From the IMG/VR virus record IMGVR_UViG_3300003324_000282, positions 1-55,920 of that record: DNA of 55,920 nucleotides; one strand, given 5' to 3'. Of this stretch, positions 31,517-39,900 are shown one piece after another. This DNA comes from a virus. A program made the translations under genes and the position numbers. How positions within the stretch are numbered: the first letter of the stretch is position 1; each line of letters begins with the position of its first letter. The notes under the pieces were generated by a model, which saw only the letters and a list, made by a program, of their open reading frames with translations, was not told the DNA's origin and ran no database searches.

Positions 31517-31687
31517 ATGGCACTGTTCTTCATCATCCTGGTATTCATGATTCTTATATTTTTGATCGCTGCTATTAGAGATGGCGTATCACTATTCGGT
31601 GATTGGAGACACCGCCACCAGGACGAACTAAAAACAGTAAATGGTTGGGACAAATTTCGTAACTTTGGGGAGGAGAACCGTAAGTGA
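31517..31687 (+). CDS. 56-residue membrane-anchored protein
   Basis: The N-terminus is one long hydrophobic helix (ALFFIILVFMILIFLIAAI), followed by a charged soluble tail with FGDWRHRHQDEL and WDKFRNFGEE. It overlaps the next gene by GTGA, so the two are coupled. Short length kept it from standard prediction. Confidence 0.6.
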   Translation: MALFFIILVFMILIFLIAAIRDGVSLFGDWRHRHQDELKTVNGWDKFRNFGEENRK

Positions 31688-32487
31688 CCTCAACTAAATT
31701 GCTGAAGATGGCTGAGAAACTAATCGTGGATAATGCACCTACGATTCTAACTGGTATTGGTGTGGTAGGCACTGCTACTACTGCATATTTGACTGGTAAA
31801 GCCACCTTCAAGGCAGCAAAATTGATTGAGAAAGAGTCATTCAAGACAAAGATTCAAACACCAGCTGTACCGGGTCGACTACCTGATGAAGATCCTCTCA
31901 GTAACGTAGAGAAAGTTAAAATTGTCTGGAAAGTTTATGTTCTTCCAGCTGCTGTGGGTGTAGGTACAATCGCAGCGATTTTCTATGCTAATCGAATCAA
32001 CACAAAGCGAGCAGCAGCATTGGCAGCAGCATATGCCATCTCACAGGACAAGTTCTCAGACTACAAAGACAAAGTAGCTGATAAGCTTGGTGTGAAGAAG
32101 GAACAAGCTATTAAGGACGAGCTTGCACAAGATCAAGTAAACAAGAATCCGCCAAGTGGCGATTTGGTCATTGTTGGCAATGGTACCGTTCTTTGTAGAG
32201 ACGAATTTACTGGACGATATTTCCGTAGTTCTGTCGAAGCCATCAAACGAGCCGAAAATGAGATTAACTTCGAGATCATCAATAGCGGTTATGCAACTGT
32301 TAGTGACTTTTACGAACGAATCGGTTTGAAACCAACTTCGGTATCTGAACAATTTGGTTGGAATGTTCCTACCCGAAAGTTGGAGCTTGCTTGGACGGCA
32401 ATTATTACTCCAGACGACGAACCCTGTATGGCTTTTGACTTCAACGCATATCCTCTAAACCCGTATGGGATTTGTGCAGCGGAATAA
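31684..32487 (+). CDS. DUF6353-like membrane protein, copy 1
   Basis: This 267-residue protein matches the DUF6353 pattern. An N-terminal NAPTILTGIGVVGTATTAYLTGKAT span is followed by a second span around residues 90-108 (VYVLPAAVGVGTIAAIFYA) and a helix rich in Ala (AALAAAYAISQDKFSDY). A soluble C-terminal domain has FYERIGLKPTSVSEQFGWN and FDFNAYPLNPY. The quoted spans are summarised: about 15-40 and 90-108. A paralogue lies at 34611. The family is widespread in Gram-positive phages with no known role. It starts at GTG 31684. Confidence 0.75.
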   Translation: MTSTKLLKMAEKLIVDNAPTILTGIGVVGTATTAYLTGKATFKAAKLIEKESFKTKIQTPAVPGRLPDEDPLSNVEKVKIVWKVYVLPAAVGVGTIAAIFYANRINTKRAAALAAAYAISQDKFSDYKDKVADKLGVKKEQAIKDELAQDQVNKNPPSGDLVIVGNGTVLCRDEFTGRYFRSSVEAIKRAENEINFEIINSGYATVSDFYERIGLKPTSVSEQFGWNVPTRKLELAWTAIITPDDEPCMAFDFNAYPLNPYGICAAE

Positions 32488-32498
32488 TTGATACAAAT

Positions 32499-32534
32499 TC
32501 GCATAAAATACATGGGTCATAATGAGACCCCCAT
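32499..32534 (+). promoter_or_regulatory. Array promoter copy 8
   Basis: TCGCA at 32499-32503, 14 bases with AAAATACATGGG, CATAAT at 32518-32523, then GAGACCCCC. It lies 18 bases before ATG 32552. Confidence 0.8.
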
Positions 32535-32551
32535 CTACCGAAAGGAACATC

Positions 32552-32722
32552 ATGTCCGAGCAGGTTACCCCGGTCGTCGAACTCCCCGTCACCACCTCCG
32601 CCCTCAAGCGTTGGTCAAAGCGCGCGGTTGTCGCTGCAGTTGCAGTTGGCGCCGCCGTTCTGGTCATCGCAAAGGTGCGAGGTAATAGCGAAGAGTCGGA
32701 CACCGACACCTCCCAGGCCTGA
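32552..32722 (+). CDS. Single-span membrane microprotein (array cassette)
   Basis: This 56-residue protein has a V/T-rich N-terminus, a basic junction (LKRWSKR), an Ala/Val hydrophobic helix (about 24-42, AVVAAVAVGAAVLVIA) and an acidic Ser/Asp tail. Its GC content is higher than that of its neighbours, suggesting a recent acquisition. Promoter copy 8 and a 13-bp terminator frame it. Confidence 0.7.
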   Translation: MSEQVTPVVELPVTTSALKRWSKRAVVAAVAVGAAVLVIAKVRGNSEESDTDTSQA

Positions 32723-32749
32723 TTCCACCAGGAACAAGGTCAACAAGAG

Positions 32750-32792
32750 CAAGAGCTTTGTAGCAATACAAGGTTCTTGTTCTTTGCCTTTT
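32750..32792 (+). terminator. Terminator, 13-bp stem with two G-U pairs
   Basis: CAAGAGCTTTGTA at 32750-32762 pairs with TACAAGGTTCTTG at 32767-32779 across GCAA. TTCTTTGCCTTTT follows. It is the strongest hairpin in the array. Confidence 0.85.
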
Positions 32793-32812
32793 CATATTTA
32801 GAAAGGACAACT

Positions 32813-33343
32813 GTGCTTAAGAAGACAATCAAGTACAAGGATCTTGATGGGAATGATGTAGAGGATGACTTCTACTTCAATCTCAACAAGGCCGAGATCG
32901 CTGAACTTGAGCTTAGTAGAAAAGGTGGCTTGACCGCATATTTCCAGGCATTGATTGATGCAGATGAAGCTGGTCAAGTCGTTGCTATTTTCAAGGAGAT
33001 CCTTGAACGATCAATTGGTAAACGTTCAGCAGATGGTAAGCAATTCATTAAGAACCAAGAAATTCGTGACTCTTTCTTTCAGTCGGATGCATATTCTTCG
33101 TTGTTCATGGAATTCTTGGAGAATCCAACAGAAGAGATGGGTGCTGCGTTCATGCGCGGTATCGTGCCGGCAGATCTCGTTGATACTTTGCCACCTTTGA
33201 AGCCAAAGGGAACTACAGATGTTCAGTTGCCAAATAATGAACCAAATTGGCTCAAAGAAGGTCGAGTTCCAACAGCAGAAGAATTTGCCGCTGCTACGAC
33301 CGAACAGAAGCAAAAAGCTTTTCAAATGAAAACATCCCAGTAA
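32813..33343 (+). CDS. Tail assembly chaperone-like protein, displaced from tail module
   Basis: This 176-residue protein has the pattern of a tail chaperone family found in Gram-positive phages. The N-terminus is LKKTIKYKDLDGNDVEDDFYF and is followed by LNKAEIAELELSRKGGL. Later come KRSADGKQFIKNQEIRDSF, AYSSLFMEF and FMRGIVPADLVDT. Here it lies 18 kb from the tail genes, between membrane-protein modules, while another chaperone occupies the usual place at 14615. It starts at GTG 32813 after GAAAGGACAACT. It may serve a different substrate, or the family may be broader than its label. Confidence 0.55.
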   Translation: MLKKTIKYKDLDGNDVEDDFYFNLNKAEIAELELSRKGGLTAYFQALIDADEAGQVVAIFKEILERSIGKRSADGKQFIKNQEIRDSFFQSDAYSSLFMEFLENPTEEMGAAFMRGIVPADLVDTLPPLKPKGTTDVQLPNNEPNWLKEGRVPTAEEFAAATTEQKQKAFQMKTSQ

Positions 33344-33366
33344 TCTATATTTTGAAAGGTATATCA

Positions 33367-33798
33367 ATGGAACTGACAGATGCTGAAAAGAATATTCAGG
33401 AAGAAGCTCGAAAAAAGCTTGCCGAAATCAAGGATCATCCCGAAATTATTGCAAAGGGTGCAATTAGTACCGTTGTAGGATGGGGTGTCAGTGCAGTTGT
33501 TGGACTTGCTCTTCACACCATTGTACCTAAGGATACTTTGACAAAAAAACAAAAGGTACAAATGACGGTTGCTGCTTGGGCAATTGGTGGTGCGGTAGCA
33601 CAGCGCGCAAGTAAGTGGGCTTCTGAAGAGTCACTTACAAGTGGGCTTCTGTGCGGTACCGTGCGAGGTATTTCTAAGCAATTCAATAAGACAGAAGAAA
33701 AGACAGAAGAAAAGTCAGACGAAACAGAAAAGAAGTCTGATGGTGATGTTGAAGAAATGCTTGATGAACCGGTTATTCCTGAAACAGACCCAAGTTAA
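33367..33798 (+). CDS. Membrane protein with acidic C-terminal tail
   Basis: This 143-residue protein has a charged N-terminus (MELTDAEKNIQEEARKK), two hydrophobic segments (about 35-58 and 68-82) and a long Lys/Glu tail (KTEEKTEEKSDETEKK). It was started at ATG 33367 after GAAAGGTATATCA. It belongs to the conserved 31.7-36.9 kb module. Function unknown. Confidence 0.65.
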   Translation: MELTDAEKNIQEEARKKLAEIKDHPEIIAKGAISTVVGWGVSAVVGLALHTIVPKDTLTKKQKVQMTVAAWAIGGAVAQRASKWASEESLTSGLLCGTVRGISKQFNKTEEKTEEKSDETEKKSDGDVEEMLDEPVIPETDPS

Positions 33799-33821
33799 AA
33801 CATATTCTGATTGGACAAATT

Positions 33822-34457
33822 ATGCCCGACGAATTTCCGGGAAACAGTAACAAAGACAAGGAGCGTCCTAAGCAGGTACGACGTGAGCCTGAGAAAAAGA
33901 TTCAAAAAGTTGCCCGTGGTCGGGTTCAGCGTCGAAAGAAACCATTTGGTCGTCGTTTGAAGGAAACTTTCTTTGGTGGCGATGGTCGAGGTGTATGGGA
34001 GTACATCACTGGCGACGTTCTTATTCCATCATTGAAAGACACAATTGCAGATGTCGTTACGCTCGGGATTGAGCGAATGATATTTGACGAGGTACGACCT
34101 AGTGGTCGGAGAGGTCGTAGAGATCCTCGTGGTCACGTTAGATATGATCGATACTCTTCAGGACCCGGGCGGCGGGAAGAATCTAGGAATATTAGTCGTA
34201 GAGGTCGATCTTCACATAACTTTGACGAGATTATTCTGGATTCTCGAGTAGAAGCTGAAGAAGTAATTGATAGCATGTTTGAGCTTATTCAGCAGTTTGA
34301 GGAAGTAACCGTTGCAGATCTGTACGAACTAGTAGGTATTTCAGGAAACTACACTGATCAGAAGTGGGGTTGGGACGATCTTACTGGCGCAGGTGCAACT
34401 CGGCTAAGCGGTGGTGGATATTTGCTTGACCTACCACGACCAATTCCTTTGGACTAA
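33822..34457 (+). CDS. Conserved phage protein with basic linker, module 31.7-36.9 kb
   Basis: This 211-residue protein has a very basic N-terminal 50 residues. A DVLIPSLKDTIADVVTLGIERMIF block follows, then an Arg/Gly-rich linker. The C-terminal domain carries FDEIILDSRVEAEEVIDSM, VTVADLYELVGISGNYTDQKWGW and LLDLPRPIPL. I recognise the C-terminal pattern from many Gram-positive phages and mobile elements, but no function is known. The arrangement could bind nucleic acid through the basic parts. Confidence 0.7.
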   Translation: MPDEFPGNSNKDKERPKQVRREPEKKIQKVARGRVQRRKKPFGRRLKETFFGGDGRGVWEYITGDVLIPSLKDTIADVVTLGIERMIFDEVRPSGRRGRRDPRGHVRYDRYSSGPGRREESRNISRRGRSSHNFDEIILDSRVEAEEVIDSMFELIQQFEEVTVADLYELVGISGNYTDQKWGWDDLTGAGATRLSGGGYLLDLPRPIPLD

Positions 34458-34466
34458 GGGGAGGAG

Positions 34467-34601
34467 ATGGCTAGCAACCAAGAGCGAGAACTCTTAAAGA
34501 AGGCATATCCCAGTAAGAAATGGGCTGAAAAGGTAAACAAGATGTCGGACTCTCAGGTTGCAGCTGTATATTTGCGGCTGAAGAGCCAGGGAAAAGTTTA
34601 A
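34467..34601 (+). CDS. 44-residue basic microprotein
   Basis: MASNQERELLKKAYP starts the peptide, which continues with KKWAEKVNKMSDSQVAAVY and a basic end. It is helical with no membrane span. GGGGAGGAG precedes ATG closely. It lies between two conserved module genes and fits exactly between them. Function unknown. Confidence 0.6.
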   Translation: MASNQERELLKKAYPSKKWAEKVNKMSDSQVAAVYLRLKSQGKV

Positions 34602-34610
34602 GGAGAAATT

Positions 34611-35531
34611 GTGGATCTTAATGTTGTGAAGAATGCAGTGACTTCTAAGATCGCTCGACAGATCTTAATTGGTCAGAAGCACTCACCGACGATTCTGTTC
34701 GCAGGTGGTGTAGTTGGTATTGCCGGCACAGTGGTACTTGCATGTCGTGCAACTCTCAAGATGGAAAATGTTCTCGACAATGCAGAAACAAAGCGTGCTC
34801 AGATCGATCAAGCACTTAAAATCTCAGATCCAAAACGATATTCTGAAAAAGATGCTAAGCATGATCGTGGCTTAGTAAAAATTCAGCTAGCCGGCGATAT
34901 GGTAAAGCTTTACGCGCCACCGGTTGCATTAGGTGTTGCATCTATTGCGGCACTTACTGGCTCTCACGTTATTCTTACTAAGAGGAACGTGGCACTCACG
35001 GCTGCATATAAAGTTCTTGACGAAGGATTTAACGAGTATCGCAAGCGAGTTCGTGAAGAATTTGGTGAAGAAAAGGAACGTGAACTTCGTCATGATATTC
35101 GTGAAGAGACTTATCGAATGGATGATACTAAAGAAGGTAAAGTTCGAGAAATCAAGGTAGGAACAGCTAAGGCGTCAATCTACGCTAGGTTCTTCGATGA
35201 ACTCAATGATAACTGGAAGAGTAATCACGAGCTTAATCTCATGTTCTTGAACATGAAGCAGAATTACGCAAACGATCGTCTTCATGCTAAAGGTCATCTT
35301 TTCTTGAACGAAGTTTATGATGAGCTTGGTATTGAAAGATCAAAGGCTGGACAAGTTGTGGGTTGGATTATCGGTCATGGCGATGATCATGTCGATTTCG
35401 GAATTTATGATGCATCTAACCCACAGAAGCGAGACTTTGTCAACGGTTTCGAACCGGCGATTCTTCTTGACTTTAACGTCGCTGGTCCGATCTACGATTT
35501 GATTGAGAAAAAGAGGGATAATGGCCGGTAA
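34611..35531 (+). CDS. DUF6353-like membrane protein, copy 2
   Basis: This 306-residue protein is a paralogue of the gene at 31684. HSPTILFAGGVVGIAGTVV forms the first span, YAPPVALGVASIAALTGSHV the second, and ALTAAYKVLDEGFNEYRKR is followed by a long charged helix. The C-terminal domain has LNEVYDELGIERSKAGQVVGWI and LLDFNVAGPIYDLI, parallel to the other copy. It starts at GTG 34611. It overlaps the next gene by eleven bases. Confidence 0.75.
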   Translation: MDLNVVKNAVTSKIARQILIGQKHSPTILFAGGVVGIAGTVVLACRATLKMENVLDNAETKRAQIDQALKISDPKRYSEKDAKHDRGLVKIQLAGDMVKLYAPPVALGVASIAALTGSHVILTKRNVALTAAYKVLDEGFNEYRKRVREEFGEEKERELRHDIREETYRMDDTKEGKVREIKVGTAKASIYARFFDELNDNWKSNHELNLMFLNMKQNYANDRLHAKGHLFLNEVYDELGIERSKAGQVVGWIIGHGDDHVDFGIYDASNPQKRDFVNGFEPAILLDFNVAGPIYDLIEKKRDNGR

Positions 35532-36366
35532 AGAAGCGGTTGACGCAATTGAAAAGTCTTTGGATGTGATTGAAAAGAATCTTGATCGTATCGAAGATCC
35601 AGTTGCATATATTGCTGATCAGCGAGCATCTCTGATTCTTGGTGGTGTAGCAATTGGAATGGGTCTCGGACTAGCTGTTGGGACCATTGGTTATATTCTT
35701 GCCAAGAAGCGAATCCAGGCTAAGTACGAGGAGATTCTCGAACAAGAACGTCTCGAGATGAAAGACTATTATGCAAAGTTTTACAAAGAAGATGATTTCA
35801 AGACCCCGGGAGATGCAGTTAAGAGCCTAGGTCGAGAAGCAGATGTTGCACTTACTAATTATCAAGGCATGGGAGAAAAAGTTTCCCGTCTATCAGAAGT
35901 TGAGGAAGAATTGATAGTAGAAGAAGAAACAGAAGTGGAGGTGACTCCAACCACTAAGAATATCTTTACTGAGAATAAATCCGATGAAGTATGGGATCAA
36001 GATCAAGAAGACTCTAAGCGAGCTTCAAATCCTGATGATCCATATGTTATTACGCTTGATGAGTTTCAGGATAACGAGCATGACTACGAACAGATCACAC
36101 TGACATATTTTTCGGAAGATGATGTGTTGGTTGATCAAAACGAGAAGCCAATCGAGAGTATTGATGGCGTAGTCGGTGAAGGAAATCTTCTTCGATTTGG
36201 CCATGGATCCAAAGACAATCGGATCGTTTATATTCGAAACAACTCGCTTAGCTATGATTTTGAAGTAGTCAAGAAAGATGGTAGTTATGCCAGGGATATT
36301 TTGGGCTTCCAACATAGCGATGGTGGGAGTCGAAAAGTTAGAAAGTTTAGAGGTGTCGATGAGTGA
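35521..36366 (+). CDS. Conserved single-span membrane protein, module 31.7-36.9 kb
   Basis: This 281-residue protein has a helical N-terminus, one membrane helix (about 38-62, LILGGVAIGMGLGLAVGTIGY) and a coiled-coil segment (AKYEEILEQERLEMKDYYAKF). An acidic linker and a conserved C-terminal domain follow (PYVITLDEF, EQITLTYFSEDDVLVD, LLRFGHGSKDNRIVYIRN). The C-terminal domain is one I know from phages of diverse Gram-positive hosts. It probably acts with the next gene, which it overlaps. Confidence 0.7.
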   Translation: MAGKEAVDAIEKSLDVIEKNLDRIEDPVAYIADQRASLILGGVAIGMGLGLAVGTIGYILAKKRIQAKYEEILEQERLEMKDYYAKFYKEDDFKTPGDAVKSLGREADVALTNYQGMGEKVSRLSEVEEELIVEEETEVEVTPTTKNIFTENKSDEVWDQDQEDSKRASNPDDPYVITLDEFQDNEHDYEQITLTYFSEDDVLVDQNEKPIESIDGVVGEGNLLRFGHGSKDNRIVYIRNNSLSYDFEVVKKDGSYARDILGFQHSDGGSRKVRKFRGVDE

Positions 36367-36887
36367 GCGCCATACTTGACGAGCTATATTTCGAATGGCT
36401 TTACAGCCAGGTAGCTCCGGTCAAGGCGAAGAACCCGAAAAGAACCTACTGGAAGATATTCAACATTCTCTTCAAAAAAGAGTTTGTTTGGATCGTTCCT
36501 AATGATGATAATCGAATCGAAGATGGTAAGGAGCTCAGACTTGAGTTCATTGCTGAATGCGAGATTGAGCACGTAGATAATGAATGGTTAGATCTAGGTT
36601 GTTCTATGCTGGAACTATTCATTGGGTTATCACGTCGTCTTGCCTTTGAAACGAATGCACCACCGTATGAATGGTTCTGGGAGATCATGGAAAATCTTGA
36701 TCTCGTTTACAACGATACGATCCATATTCCCCGTGATCGTGTCGAAGAAATACTTGACCGTGTTATCTGGCGTACGTATCGACCAAATGGCCAAGGGGGA
36801 TTGTTCCCTTTGAGAAGGCCAAAACAAGATCAACGAGAGGTTGAGCTTTGGTATCAGCTTAACGCATATCTTCTTGAACGAGACTAG
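36363..36887 (+). CDS. Conserved soluble partner protein, module 31.7-36.9 kb
   Basis: This 174-residue protein contains ELYFEWLYSQV, RTYWKIFNILFKKEFVWIVPNDDNR, LGCSMLELFIGLSRRLAFE, VEEILDRVIWRTYRPNGQGGLFPL and ELWYQLNAYL. These blocks are strongly conserved in a family that accompanies the upstream protein in many phages. It is soluble and rich in Trp and Tyr. Function unknown. It starts at GTG 36363, overlapping the previous stop. Confidence 0.7.
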   Translation: MSAILDELYFEWLYSQVAPVKAKNPKRTYWKIFNILFKKEFVWIVPNDDNRIEDGKELRLEFIAECEIEHVDNEWLDLGCSMLELFIGLSRRLAFETNAPPYEWFWEIMENLDLVYNDTIHIPRDRVEEILDRVIWRTYRPNGQGGLFPLRRPKQDQREVELWYQLNAYLLERD

Positions 36888-36904
36888 ATGCGAAAGGAGG
36901 GTAG

Positions 36905-39900
36905 GTGGACTTTTATCAGATCGGCACTAAAGAAACCAAGGGCGGAGTCATTGAGATATTCCCAGACTTCACTGTTGGCCGATCTAAAGACCTCATGGTG
37001 CGTGGACGTTCTTTCTATGCAATCTGGGATGAAGAAAAAGGTCTATGGTCTACGGACGAATACGATGTACAACGTTTAGTGGACAAAGAGCTTTCTGAGT
37101 TTGCAGACAAGCTGAAGAAAGACGGACATATTTGCACTGTAAAATACCTTCGTTCGTTCAGTAGTAACACTTGGAGTCAGTTTCAGAATTTTTTGAGCAA
37201 AGTTGGAGATAATGCTCATACGCTCGACCAGAATCTGACTTTCAGTAATACCGAAGTTTCGAAGTCTGATTATATAAGTAAACGTCTACCATACCCTCTC
37301 GCCCCAGGTTCTACTCCTGCTTGGGACGAGCTGATAGGTACATTATACTCTGTTGAGGAAAGAGCAAAAATTGAATGGGCAATTGGATCAGTCGTTTCAG
37401 GAGATTCTAAGAAAATCCAAAAGTTTCTCGTCTTATACGGACCTGCTGGAACAGGCAAGTCAACAGTTCTCAATATTGTCCAAAAACTGTTCGAAGGCTA
37501 CACAACTACTTTTGAAGCTAAGGCCCTTGCTTCCTCAAATGGAACCTTCTCGACAGAAGCATTCAAAAACAATCCACTAGTTGCAATTCAACATGATGGT
37601 GATTTGTCAAAGATCGAGGATAACACAAAACTGAACTCGATTGTTTCTCATGAAGAGATGACAATGAATGAGAAGTATAAACCGAGTTATACTGCTCGCG
37701 TTAACTCCTTCTTGTTCATGGGAACGAATCAACCAGTAAAGATATCTGATGCCAAGTCGGGTATCATTCGTCGTTTAATTGATGTTCATCCTACTGGCAT
37801 CAAGATTCCGATCAATCACTATCATACGTTAATGAGCAAGATTGACTTTGAGTTAGGTGCTATTGCGCATCGTTGTCTTGAAGTCTATCAACAAATGGGA
37901 AAGAACTATTACAACGGATATCGTCCACTCGAGATGATGTTACAAACAGATGTATTCTTTAACTTCATCGAGGCTAACTACGATATTTTCAAATCACAAA
38001 ATGGTACTTCCTTGAAGCAGGCATACGCGCTATACAAAGATTTCTGTAATGATACGGGAATTGAACGACAACTTCCACAATACAAGGTACGAGAAGAACT
38101 TCGTAACTACTTTGAAGACTTCAAAGACCGAGCTGTAGTTGATGGTGAGACAATTCGAAGTTATTACTATGGTTTCACCGCACATCCATTTAAAACGCCT
38201 TCTAAGGATGCTAACACGTTCTCGTTGGTTATTGATGAAACTACATCTATATTTGAGAAGTTATATGAAGATTGTGCAGCGCAGTATGCCAAAGAAGATG
38301 GAACTCCTCAAAAGAGGTGGATTACAGTAAAGACCAAGCTTAGTGATATTGATACCAGTCAACTTCACTACGTAAAGGTTCCTGATGATCATATTGTGAT
38401 TGACTTCGATCTTAAGGACGAGAATGGTAACAAAAGCTTGGAACGAAATTTGGAAGCAGCCAGCAGCTGGCCCGCTACCTACGCCGAAATCAGCAAATCT
38501 GGATCCGGCGTGCATCTACATTACCGTTATGACGGAGACGTTAACACCCTCTCTAGAAGCTTTGCTGATGGAGTTGAAGTTAAAGTCTTCAATGGTGATA
38601 GTTCTTTGCGCCGTCGATTCACAAAATGCAACAGTGTATCGATTAGCACAATAAGTAGTGGGCTCCCTACGAAGGAGAAGAAGGTGCTTCAATCCCAAAC
38701 TATCAAGAGCGAGAAAGGTCTTCGGGAACTTATCGCTCGAAATCTACGCAAGGAGATTCATCCAGGAACGAAGCCCTCTGTCGACTTCATCAAACATATT
38801 CTGGATCAAGCATATACAGATGGTTTGACCTATGATGTCTCAGACCTTCGACCAAAGCTAATTACATTCGCAAACAACAGTACCAATAGGCCATTAGAAT
38901 GTCTTAAGATCGTACAGAGCATGAAGTTCAAATCTGAGAAAGAAACAGAATCTGTTGACACTAGAAGTAATACTACATCAACAGCGGCTATGGATACATA
39001 TTCTGCTCCAGAAGATGATGTGATTGCTCCGTTCGATACTGAAGTATTTCCAAACCTATTTATTGTGTGCTGGAAGTATCGAGGGTCTGACCAAGTAGTA
39101 AAGATGATTAACCCATCACCTACAGAAATTGAAAAACTTGTCGAGCTCAAGTTAATTGGGTATAACAATCGACGGTTTGATAATCATATTCTGTATGCAC
39201 GAATTATGGGTTATAACAATCAGCAATTGTTCGAACTCTCACAAAAATTAATCAATGGTAACACCAGTGCATATTTTGGCGAAGCATATAATCTTTCTTA
39301 TGCAGATGCCTATGATTTTATCACAGACAAAAAGAGTTTGAAGAAGTTTCAAATTGAACTAGGTTTACCTCATGTTGAACTGGATTTGCCATGGGATCAG
39401 CCAGTTCCTGATGAACTAATTGACAAAGTTGTTGAATATTGTGTCAACGATGTGCTCAGTCTTGAATCGGTAATTGAAGAGCGAGAAGCAGATTTAGTTG
39501 CTCGACAAATTCTAGCTGAGTTATCTGGTCTGTCTATCAACGACACCACACAACGACACACAGCAGCAATTATATTTGGTAAGGATAACAAAAAACCACA
39601 GAAAGATTTCGTTTATACCCATTTAAGCAAGGAGTTTCCAGGATATGAGTATGATCGTGGCGTTAGTACGTATCGTGACGAAGTTGTCGGTGAAGGCGGC
39701 TATGTTTATGCTGAGCCTGGTATGTACAACGACGTTGCTCTCCTGGATGTGGCGTCTATGCACCCGACGTCGATCGAAGAGCTAAATCTGTTCGGACCAT
39801 ATACTCCGAATTTTACCGCTCTTAAGAACGCTCGTTTGGCTATCAAATATGGTGACTATTCATCAGCTCGAGAAATGATGGATGGTAAGCTTGCGCCATA

